Below, piece by piece: positions 1-11,500 of a DNA stretch of 64,000 nt. Origin of the DNA: Ianthella basta (taxonomy: Eukaryota > Porifera > Demospongiae > Verongiida > Ianthellidae); assembly GCA_964019415.1 (NCBI GenBank), contig OZ025877.1, positions 4,538,742 through 4,602,741 of the forward strand. Reading direction: 5' to 3'. Every line of letters begins with the position of its first letter. Position 1 is the first letter of the stretch. Below the pieces are notes generated by a model. That model was not told the origin of the DNA, did no database searches, and was given only the letters and a program-made list of their open reading frames with translations. Position numbers and translations under genes: made by a program.

Positions 1-1900
1 TAGATAGTTGGCTTTCAAAGTGTGACGTGCAACTTTTAAAATTCGATCATATATGTACAGCTTAAGTAAGAACCATGGCATTCTCTTTGCTAGCACAGTA
101 GCAGCAAATAGGAAGTATTCAATTGTAATAATAGAATTATTATGAGATAATGTATGGATTTCTGTGCTTTCAGGATTGTGTGGTACCCCAGGGCATGTCT
201 CCAATGGACAAACATACTACTCCAGTACCACTGTTGGGAGTTCAGTCACTTACACCTGTAACACAGGGTACGTTATGACTGCAGGCAGTTCTAGTAGGAG
301 GTGTCAGACAAGTGGCCAGTGGTCAGGGAGTCATCCAACTTGTTCCCGTAAGTCAACACCTTTTTACTTTATAATTTGATATAATATTTATTATAGAGTT
401 TCGATGTAATATATATATATACAATGCACATGCAATAAAGGTATGCATTTCTGTACTTCAGTGCCCTGTGGTACCCCAGAGAATCTCTCTAATGTACATA
501 GAAACTACTCCAGAACCACTGTTGGGAGTAGCGTTACTTACACTTGTAACACAGGGTACAGGCTCTTAGGAGGCACAATTACCAGGATGTGTCAAACTAA
601 TGGACTGTGGTCTGACAATTTGCCAACCTACTTGGGTAAATAGTTAAGTACTCAGCTAATGCATGCTTCTATCATATCAGCAAGAATAAACAGAACACAA
701 TAGAATGCAAATCAGTATAACTGTACCATCAATAGTTTTCAGGAACTGTCTGGCTACATTTTACTGCAGTTGTAACTTGTACTATCATATCTGCACCAAG
801 TAATGGACGGGGTACTTACAGAGGAAGGAACTACAATGATAGAGTCACCTTTAGCTGCAACACTGGATACCTCCTGAGAGGAAGCAGATACAGGACCTGT
901 CAGTCTAATGGGCAGTGGTCTGGAACACAACCATCATGTGTCAGTAAGTGGATATTTGGCTTTCAAAGTGTGACATGCAACTTTTAAAATTTGACCATTT
1001 ATGTACAACTTAAGTGAAAACCATGGCATTCTCTTTGCTAGCACAGTAGCAACAAATATGAAGTATTCAATAATATATGAGAAATTGTATGGATTTCTGT
1101 GCTTTCAGGATTGTGTGGTACCCCAGGGCATGTCTCCAATGGACAAGCATACTACTCCAGTACTACTGTTGGGAGTTCAGTCACTTACACCTGTAACGTA
1201 GGCTACAGGCTGACTGCAGGCAGTTCTAGTAGGAGATGTCAGACAAGTGGCCAGTGGTCAGGGAGTCATCCAACTTGTTCCCGTAAGTGAACACTTTTTT
1301 CACTTTATCATTTGATATAATATAATTATATTATAGAATTTCGCTGTAATATATACAATGCACAACAAATTTAAGGTATGCATGTCTGTACTTCAGTGTC
1401 TAGTGGTACCCCAGAGTATCTCTCTAATGGACATAGACACTACTCCAGAACTACTGTTGGGAGTAACATTACTTACACTTGAAACACAGGGTACAGGCTC
1501 TTAGGAGATACAGTACCAGGATGTGCCAAACTAATGCATGGACTGTGGTCGGCAGTTTACCAACTTGCTTTAGTAAATAGTTAGGTACTCAGCTAATGCA
1601 TGCTTATATCATATCAGCAGGAATAAACAGAACACAATAGAGTGTGAATCAGTATTACTGTACCATCAATACTTTTAGGAACTGTCTGACTACATTTTAC
1701 TGCAGTTGTAACTTGTGCTATCATATCTGCACCAAGTAATGGACAGCGTACTTACAGTGGAAGGAACTACAATGACAGAGTCACCTTCTCCTGCAACACT
1801 GGATACCTCCTGAGAGGAAGCAGCTCCATGACCTGTCAGTCCAATGGACAGTGGTCAGGAACACAGCCAGCGTGCAACAGTAAGTGGAGCTAAGTCAGAT
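1..1900 (+). repeat. Tandem duplication of a ~948-bp three-CCP-exon block
   Basis: Bases 1-948 and 949-about 1900 are two copies of one block, introns included. The intron text TTTCAAAGTGTGAC recurs at about 13 and 963, and the three exons of block 1 (174-347, 462-635, 770-943) match those of block 2 (1109-1282, 1397-1572, 1706-1879) in order. The middle exon has decayed in both: a lost cysteine in copy 1 and a stop in copy 2. The block shows that receptor gene A grew by unequal exchange of whole exon groups. Confidence 0.9.
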
Positions 1901-4660
1901 TTCAATGTATGACTTATAAAACCAGCAGTTGTCCTCCTTAGCAAAAAATGTTGACATAAGAAACAAGGCTTGCAGATGCAATAGTCGGTATCACTCACCA
2001 TTACACATGGAGTTGCCCGCTTGTTCTTTTAAAAGAACTTCCTAACACCATTGTCCAATTCTTACATGCAGCTGTATAGTATCATCCATGTGAGTTGTTT
2101 TGCTTTTATGTGTTAGGAATTCTTTCTTGAGCTTAGTATATATACAATCAGTTCCACGTAATTCTCGGAGGCACATTGACTGCTCCAACCAGCTCATATA
2201 CAAATTCATGGGTGTATTGTATGCTACAAAATCCTGCATCCCTCAATCTTTTCTCTGCAAAAATGATTTCTACATAAACCCCATACTTATTATAAACTAT
2301 ACTGTTTGCATGTGCTCAGTTTCACTGCTATTTTTGTGCAGTCACATTATAATTATAGCAATATGGAATATAATGAAGCTGGATGTTTACTTGCAGGTGA
2401 TTATATCTGCGATAGTAATTGCAAGTGAACAACGCTGCATTGGGTGCTGGAGCAATATTGCATAATAATTATAGCTGTCTATTATCCCAAGTTCTGTTCA
2501 AAGAATACTGATCTATAATTATACTGGTGCATGTGCAAGTACATGTAAACTGTATAACATAAACGGAAGTGTTCTTCTGCTTTGTGAAATTGAGTCATGT
2601 TAACATTACTGCAGTCATATCCCAAACTCATAGTGATCTTTACAAACTTCACCCATGCAGTTGTCACATGTAACAGCCCAGCGCCCCCGGTCAATGGCTC
2701 TGTCACTGTTGACATAGTGGAGTATGGCAGTGTTATCAATTACACATGTGACACAGGCTTCCTCTTACAAGGGAACAGCTCCAGGGTGTGCCAAGCAAAT
2801 GGAAGGTGGTCTGGCAGTCAGCCATCTTGTCAAAGTATGCTTCTGTTCATACAGCCATGCAATATTAACATGAAAGTAACGTATATGGTGACATGTACTA
2901 CCTGTGCATCATAGTAGCTAGTACAATGCCCATATTTGAATTCAAAGTCAGGGACTATAATACTTCTTCAGTTCTCGACAGACAGTAACAAACATTGTAG
3001 GACTACGGAGAGGTGCTAGGAGAGGAAATGCAGGCAAAAGTTAATTAAAATTGTCCTGCCAGGGTTTGCAAGACCATTACTGGCTGTGGCAATGACATTA
3101 CTGTCGAGCATCTATTTCAATTCTTTCAATGGGTTTGATTATTACTTACAAGCTTATTTCACTATTTCATTGAACTCATTACGCTTCTTGCATGTAATTA
3201 CAAATAATTATAAATTTGTTGTCTAGCATTTGTTCGTAAGACATAGGTAAAATAGCAAGCTTTTGTTCTCAATAATCATCTGTCGGTTTTTCTACTAATC
3301 TAAGCCAATATGAAATTTAACAGCTAGGGCTGGCATGAAGTCTTCCATCACCATAAGCCTTATGGATATGACCTGAGGTTGTTGCATCTCATAGACAGTA
3401 GAGGGTCAAGTGTGTACTTAGATAGACATATTAATTGAGGATAAGAAAGTTAAGTGCCCACAAGTTTTTATGGAGTGATGTGGCCACTAGCTTCCCTATT
3501 GAAAATTTAAATACAAGATTTGCATTGTGTCCATCCTTCAGTTGTGCACTGCCCTGCTTTGGAAGAACTGCCAAATGGTCACTTCACTGGCAACAGTACA
3601 AGCTATCAGAGCACTGCACTGTATGAATGTGGAGAAGGATACATGATAATTGGAACTGCTTTGAGGACCTGTGGAGCTGAAGGACAGTGGTCAAACAGTA
3701 TACCCACGTGTGCCAGTGAGTAAAATTTTAAACAATGAATGAATTATGATTGCATTACACATAGCACACCTCATTAACTGCAACATTTGATAAGAGAAAA
3801 CTTTGTACTGGATGCTACAACAATACTTCAATATTATTTCTAGATTATAACACAAATCTGAGTCTCAGCACCATTTACGAAAACAATCTTGCAATCACCA
3901 AGGGCGAAGCCCAGAGGTGATACAACATCTAAAACATCCTAAAGCTTGTAAACGAATGATATGAAGCTTGGGGCTATAACCTATAGGCATTAGACAATTA
4001 GTTATGGCTTACATGAAATTTAATTATGGAGTATTCGCTGTTTGCTCTGTTATGTAATGCAGACTTCTCTGCCATCATTGGTGGTTCAGTCCTTGTTGTC
4101 ATTCTTGCTATCGGTACCCTGGTGGTAATATTGGTAGCTTGGTACTTGTGTAAAGGAAAAGGTGAGAATTATTAAATTTTAGGTTTTGCATACAGCATCA
4201 CTAATTACAGTATACTAAGGTTATACGCTGCAGTCACTGTGGATAGTGCTGCAATATTACATATCTACATACAGTGCAATGCAAACTGGAAAGGAAGCAA
4301 GAACACTTTCCCTCTGCTGTTAATGTTGTAGCTATGTCAGCCATTGACACAGACGGGAATGACTACTGCAACAAATCAATCTCAGAAGACGTAGATGAAC
4401 CGATTTTTGCAAAAATTGAACTTGCCATTGCTACTAACACTGACAAGAAAATGCCAGTGCTTGAAGAGAAAGGTTACGCAAAAGCAACAACTGGTTTGCC
4501 ATCAGACTATTCTGAGCCTCGCTACTATGAGCCACCGTGTACTGCAGTGAGTGAATCCATGTATGTGGCCAGTGGTGACAGTCCGTCTGATATGTATGCC
4601 TCCCTAAATGAAGCAGGCATTCAGAAAGAGGGCGAGTACTGCACGATACTGAGGAAATAA
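174..4660 (+). CDS. Gene A: CCP (sushi) repeat transmembrane receptor, 5' end outside window
   Basis: This is the 3' part of a type I membrane protein made of complement control protein modules. Each module is one exon of 174 bp, phase 1 at both ends, bounded by AG/GT: 174-347, 462-635, 770-943, 1109-1282, 1706-1879, 2661-2834 and 3542-3715. Modules show the CCP pattern of four cysteines with the WSG tryptophan. Exon 4063-4161 (99 bp) encodes one membrane helix (core [16 protein letters not shown]) followed by basic residues. Exon 4275-4660 encodes a tail of about 128 residues with eight tyrosines and stop TAA at 4658. Module 462-635 has Tyr in place of its last Cys, so one disulfide is missing. 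The tail ends with an ITAM-like pair (YASL, ten residues, YCTI) that is also present in gene C. CCP receptors bind ligands or neighbouring cells outside the cell; the ligand here is unknown. Signal peptide and N-terminal modules must lie upstream. Confidence 0.88.
1397..1572 (+). pseudogene. Dead CCP exon in gene A
   Basis: This is the second copy of exon 462-635. It keeps the CTTCAG acceptor and a GTAAAT donor-like end. It has TGA in place of the Cys codon in the TYTC motif, a first Cys changed to Ser (AGT), and an indel after the YRL motif that breaks the frame. It is presumably skipped; neighbouring exons 1109-1282 and 1706-1879 still join in phase 1 without it. Confidence 0.85.
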
Positions 4661-5146
4661 GAACAGCATCAAGTTCTTTCAGTACTAGATCTGGACTGTG
4701 CACATGTGACGCATCATGCAGTAATGTGAAATTATATTCTGTGTATACATTAGCTTGCAACATAAACATAACAGCTAAATGACTGTGTGTAAGTTTTTCT
4801 TGATATGTAATCACACTGCATAAGACTTACTGAGTGAATTTTGTGACACACGCACACATGCTCGCGCACACCCACAAACACAGTTATTCACATCATTTCC
4901 CAGTCATGCAAAAAACCCACCAAAAATAATATTATAAGTAAATAGCCAAACACATTACCTTTAAAGATTAAAATCATCAGCATGTACAATCTGTGCTGGC
5001 ATGAACCCAACTGAAACAGAGCCCTACTGTGTATCCCTGTCCCTGAGTCTAGACCAGTAACATTTGCATGGCTGATATAAGGTGTGTGTGTGCTTGTAAT
5101 GCTGAACCTGTGATAGTTAACTTCTGTTAAAATGAGGTACGAGAGT
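4661..5146. other. 3' flank of gene A (3' UTR and spacer), duplicated at 29310-29786
   Basis: No gene is seen here. The sequence after the gene A stop is closely matched by the sequence after the gene C stop (for example the shared run around 4975-5010 and 29625-29660). It is therefore probably 3' UTR plus the short spacer before the convergent WDR76 end. I did not find a clear AATAAA signal near the stop. Confidence 0.6.
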
Positions 5147-5875
5147 TCACACCTGTTCCCACACGTGTACTCTGCCACTTGAGTTGGCTCCGGCTAAGGT
5201 GTGAAGATTGGGGTGAAAGGCATTGATGCAGCAAACAGAGCTGAGGTGCTCATCTTGGAAGATGGCCACTGTGTGAGACTGCTGCACAGAGTACACCTCC
5301 ACCTGAAGGCATCAGGGGAACAAGAATGGTGAGTACATTTAAGTGGATAGGAATAGCAGTGTGCAGAGCAATAAGCTACAGACACACATGACACAATGAG
5401 TAACACGCAAGAAGATATTGCAGGCGTTTGTGTGTATGTGAGTACAGGAGAACTTCTGTACAACAGAAGCATCACCGACTTCCTCTAAAAAGGACACTGA
5501 CTTACTGCACTATGAATATTGACTTAGGCTAACCAATCATGGATACTACCTAAATCAGCAGAGCCTAAATCACGTATCATCACCACATGCAGCACTATAG
5601 TAGCTCTCTGCATCTCTGAGAGACAGAGCACTGTAAGACCGACTCTCAGCTCAGGATTGCTCTATCACAGTTATTCAGGGCCAAGACAGTGAGTTATCCA
5701 GCACAAGTGCCATGCCTACCTGTCTGGGGTGGGACATGCTGCCCACGACAAAATGGCTGTCACTTTATGGTCCCAGACTGCTCTGAACGGAGTTAGCCAC
5801 CTCCCCACATAGTTGTTGTGTCTAATGGTCAGTGTCAGCTGTGGTTCGGAGCTTGGAGTGTCACTTTGGAGCACC
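5147..5875 (-). pseudogene. WDR76 3'-fragment relic (last two exons)
   Basis: This is a second copy of the last two WDR76 exons. The exon at 5147-5302 (156 bp) is still open and ends in the same residues as the working gene (WEQV stop). The exon at 5720-5875 is 156 bp instead of 157: a 1-bp loss near the codons after RAVWD shifts the frame, giving HKVTAILSW where the working copy has PKNDSHFVVGSM. No other WDR76 exon lies upstream on this strand; a CA microsatellite and a fibrinogen-like relic follow. It was carried along by the segmental duplication that also copied the receptor 3' end. Confidence 0.88.
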
Positions 5876-5907
5876 CTGCACAAGTAACAAGCATTAAGTA
5901 ATTCAGG

Positions 5908-5908
<1 letters not shown>

Positions 5909-5945
<37 letters not shown>
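5909..5945. repeat. (AC)n microsatellite
   Basis: About 18 AC units lie directly upstream (on the - strand) of the WDR76 relic. The matching place beside the working gene, 30531-30602, also holds an interrupted CA tract. Confidence 0.95.
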
Positions 5946-5947
<2 letters not shown>

Positions 5948-6429
5948 TGCATGTATATCCACACACAAACACACACAAACACTCACACAAACACAAATGT
6001 ACATGTATACATTCGTCTCCTTCCCCCTACGTGCACACATTTATGACAGACACAATGATGGAATGATTTTATGCATGTTAATCACAATTGCATAATTATA
6101 GTCAAAATGCATGCATGTTCCCTCTACGTATAGTTGACAGATTCTAGGAATCAATCATTTATTGCTGTGGTAGAGAAGACCTCTATTTGGGGGCATTCCT
6201 CATGCTTGCGATTGTCTGCCTGAATACCTCCAATAAATGAACCGTGAGCTTTCAGAAATGGATCCTTGAGCAAAAGATGATAACGTACAAAAAGCAGCAT
6301 TATATAATTTTGGCAGTACACAGAGTTTATTGAATATGCTATTTCAGATTTGTTCCTAATGATAGGCACTATATACTGATTGTGTACACTACACACTCTA
6401 GAGAGCTATGTATGTATAAGTAGCACTCA

Positions 6430-6930
6430 GCCTGTGAGCCTCATCTTCTACACTCCTCCAGTCCTGATCTGATCTTCATCTCAGCAGTAAGGAAGGTATA
6501 TTTAAATCCTTGCCAGGTGTACTAGATGATACCATGTGGTGGAAAGGTCCTTGGTCCTTCATTCGTGAAGCAAATGCCTGTGAGGATCGAGGCTACAGAA
6601 GCAAACCCTGTACCACTAAAGTCAATGGGAGTCTATAATATAATAGTACAGTGACCACTATTCTCATCATTTTCTCTATCATGTGTGCTGAGCCTCTGTC
6701 CATAGTGGTATGCTAATGAGTCTCCAGCTGTACATACTATCAGACTGATACCCCGATACAGATCGGGTGTAGTTACTGTCTTCATCACCAACTGAGAAGT
6801 GTATACTTGGCAAAGGAAGTGTTCCTTTCCCAGTCTGCAAGGTCCACCCACATTTGAGGTGGGTCACCCCTCTGGTGAGTCAAGAGATTCTGAGGTGCAG
6901 TAGTTCCTTCTGCAGCATCACGTCACCACA
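6430..6930 (-). pseudogene. Fibrinogen-related domain (FReD) relic
   Basis: Read on the - strand in shifting frames, the block spells a fibrinogen C-terminal domain. It runs in order: VDLADWERNTSFAKYT (about 6795-6845), SVGDEDSNYT (about 6768-6797), TAGDSLAYHYGQRLSTHDRE (about 6670-6735), a WYR-x-C segment (about 6610), then YTWQGFKYTFLTAEMKIR (about 6470-6525). At least two frameshifts and an in-frame stop just before YTW break it. In the family these motifs flank the calcium and acetyl-group binding sites of ficolin-like lectins. No start, signal peptide or upstream exon was found; a long CA tract at 6964 may mark the break. It is probably a dead fragment of a secreted or surface FReD gene. 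Confidence 0.8.
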
Positions 6931-6962
6931 ATGCCTACCTGACTAGACAGGGTGAGCTGGTT

Positions 6963-8480
<1,518 letters not shown>

Positions 8481-8492
8481 TGTGTGCTTTTG

Positions 8493-8500
8493 TATAAATA
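8493..8500 (+). promoter_or_regulatory. TATA box of gene B
   Basis: TATAAATA lies 68 bp before the ATG at 8561, which leaves room for a transcription start near 8525 and a short leader. Assignment rests on position only. Confidence 0.6.
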
Positions 8501-8560
8501 GTTTGGTTCAGGATAGGATCTGCAGCTGAGCAATATACTTGAGTGGGCAGAGTGTTAAAC

Positions 8561-11500
8561 ATGCTGATCAGGTACAGTCTACGAATATACCTATTTTTGG
8601 TGGTTGTCTTCATTCTCTTGAATGAGGCTCATGGAAGATGCTCCAGTTGTCCCAGCAATGGGTGCTCCCAAACAGGAATGTCACATGGGTGAATACCATT
8701 ACAGCACTTGCAGCCATAGCTATATCCTTCATCAATTCTGTACATCATTGAATGGGCAAAAGTAATGCATGTCCTATCTGAACTTTGCAGTGCTGCTGTT
8801 TCTGAATTCATTACCATGAACTTTAATTTTATATGTATATAATTGCAGGACATGCTACAGAGCCAGGAACCACACATCATCATATATATCATGGTACTAT
8901 GTGACGACCTATTACCAACAATCAAGGCAAAAATCTGTTATCTTCGAATGTAGCTGGGGGTGGGGGAAACTGTGCACCAGATACACGACTGTTTATGAAC
9001 AAAGGTAAATTAATTTTGAAGTCAGCAGCATTGTAGGCACTAGTACACCAATGTGCAATATTGTAGCACACACCAATTACTGTTGACTACAATGTAAAAT
9101 GCTTCGTTACTAATCTTTACTTTTGAAAACATTTTTACAGAGCACATAGAAGTTTACACTACAGCACGTCATATCGCAACAAGCGAACATGTAATCCTTA
9201 TTGCTGTCCAGGATACTTGTGGACAAATGGCGCCTGTCATAGTAAGTCTGCATAATATATAATATTCTACAACTGTGTATGTGCATGACATATTGATATA
9301 GCTGAATGATTCGCTGTTAAATGCTCCCACAGAATTGATACAAACAAATATTCATTGTGTTCATATCCATTATAATAAACTTAACGTACATTCAATGTTC
9401 AGGATATACTCCTTCTGTATGGAACGTCACGGAAAGTAGTTGCTTATAAAGAGGCATAGGTAGAGTAACCTGGTCAAGCCAAAATTTGTTTTAAAGTCAT
9501 TCTGTCCGTGTTCTTGCCACTTCTATGGTTCACCGTCATATCTTCGTGATAGGGAAAACATCATGTTTTGTTGTCCACAATTAAACTCCTCCTACACTTT
9601 TCCACCGATCTTCACCAAACTCGGAAGAGTATATCACTTCATGCAACAAGTGAGGATTGTTGAGTAATCATCAAAAGGAATATCAGCAGTCCTGATGAGG
9701 TACTACCCAAACAGGTATATATAATTATGCAAAATGTAGTATCAATATGGATCGATATAATATCACTGGTGTGATGTCCTTCACCTTCTTCATTAATGTG
9801 TTCCTGTCTACATTTACACTAGAATAACCTGAATACAACATGCAGCAAATGAACTACTATATTTGGGTCGAGGCCAGTAATCAGCATTGACTCTGTCTTC
9901 CTTGTCATATGATATAGGGATTTGTGGTGCACCTCCTACTCCTGCTAATGGGCACAGAAGCTACACTGGAATCACTCAGGGTAACACAGTCAATTTCTCC
10001 TGCAATGCAGGATATGTTATGTCTGGGCTTTCAAGCGTCAGATGTCTGTCCACTGGACACTGGTCAGGGAATACACCTTTATGTTTACGTGAGTATATCT
10101 TGACAGCGTATTTAAATTTAAAGACTTACTATAACAGATAAGTGGTACAGCTGGTATCTGTATCTGTATCTGTACATGTATCTGTATCTGTAATCTTATT
10201 TAAACTGAAGAAACCTTTAGCCTGTAGACTACTTTTCAAGGTATCCAGAAACGAAAGTGTAAGGATAAGGGGTGATAGGACAAGGGAGCATGATACAAGC
10301 AGAGTAAAGGATGACAGACAGGAGTAAAGTTGATGGCACAGGATTAAGTGAGGTTAATGTATTACTAATACAATAAATTGGCTGTGCACATGGAGGGAGT
10401 AGAATCATGCTGTGAAGTAAAAATTAAGCTCATCGTTCATGGTCACAACTAATGGGATAGTATGTGAGTGCATGTAGCAGACATGAAAGAGTCAGGGTGC
10501 TGGATGCGCCTTAACCCGGGAGGCAGTGAGTTCCAGCTTTGAGCTCCCTGGATGGCAAAGCTCTTCTTCCCAAAGCCAGCCTTGACTTTTAGTAAATGGA
10601 GGCTATTTGATGCATGATGCAGATCTAGTGCCATGGCTGTGTCTGACTGGTCTAAGAAGGGAGGAAAGGTAGGGAGGTGTGTCCTCCCTACCTTTCCTCC
10701 CTTCTGTGTCCTCCCTACCTTTCCTCCTTTCTGTGTCCTCCCTACCTTTCCTCCCTTCTGGTGTCCTCCCTGTTTCATGTCGCAAAGTAGCAGAAAATTA
10801 ATTATTATAATCTGCTGCTGATCATAAGTTATTATGCAGTAAAACAACCTGAATTATTGAACGTCTGCTAAATTGATCTAGATATTGAAAGCTTTACCAG
10901 TGGAATGATGCACTACATAAAGTGACTTGTTTTACCAAGTATTTCAGGCATACGGGACTAAGCTCAGGGCTTGCCAAAGGTGGGCATCGCGGCTAGTTTT
11001 GAGCATCAATGTTCATGAGGTATACTACCCAAACAGGTATATGCAAAATGTAGTACCGATATGGATCAATACAACATCACTGGTGTGATGTCCTTTCACA
11101 TTCTTCATTATTTGTTCCTGCATGTCAACTTTTACACAAGAGTTATTTGATTATAACATGCAGCAAATGAACTACTATAATTATTTGGGTTGAGTCCAGT
11201 AATCAGCGTTGATTCTTCCTTGTCATATGATACAGGAGGTTGTGGTGCACCTCCTACTCCTGCAAATGGGCACAGAAGCTTCAGTGGAACCACTCAGGGT
11301 CACATAGCCAATTTCTCCTGCAATGCAGGATATATTTTGTCTGGGCCTTCAAGCATGAGATGTCTGTCCACTGGACACTGGTCAGGGAGTACACCTTCTT
11401 GTTTACGTGAGTAGCTATATCTTGACGGCATATTTTAGAGACTCACAGTAGCATATCAATGGTATAGCATTCGTACAAGATTCCAGTAGCAAAGTAACAG

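Noticed and set aside
8629..8925. 98-residue - strand frame
   Set aside because: Antisense to the signal-peptide and EMI exons of gene B, which are supported by splice sites and phase.
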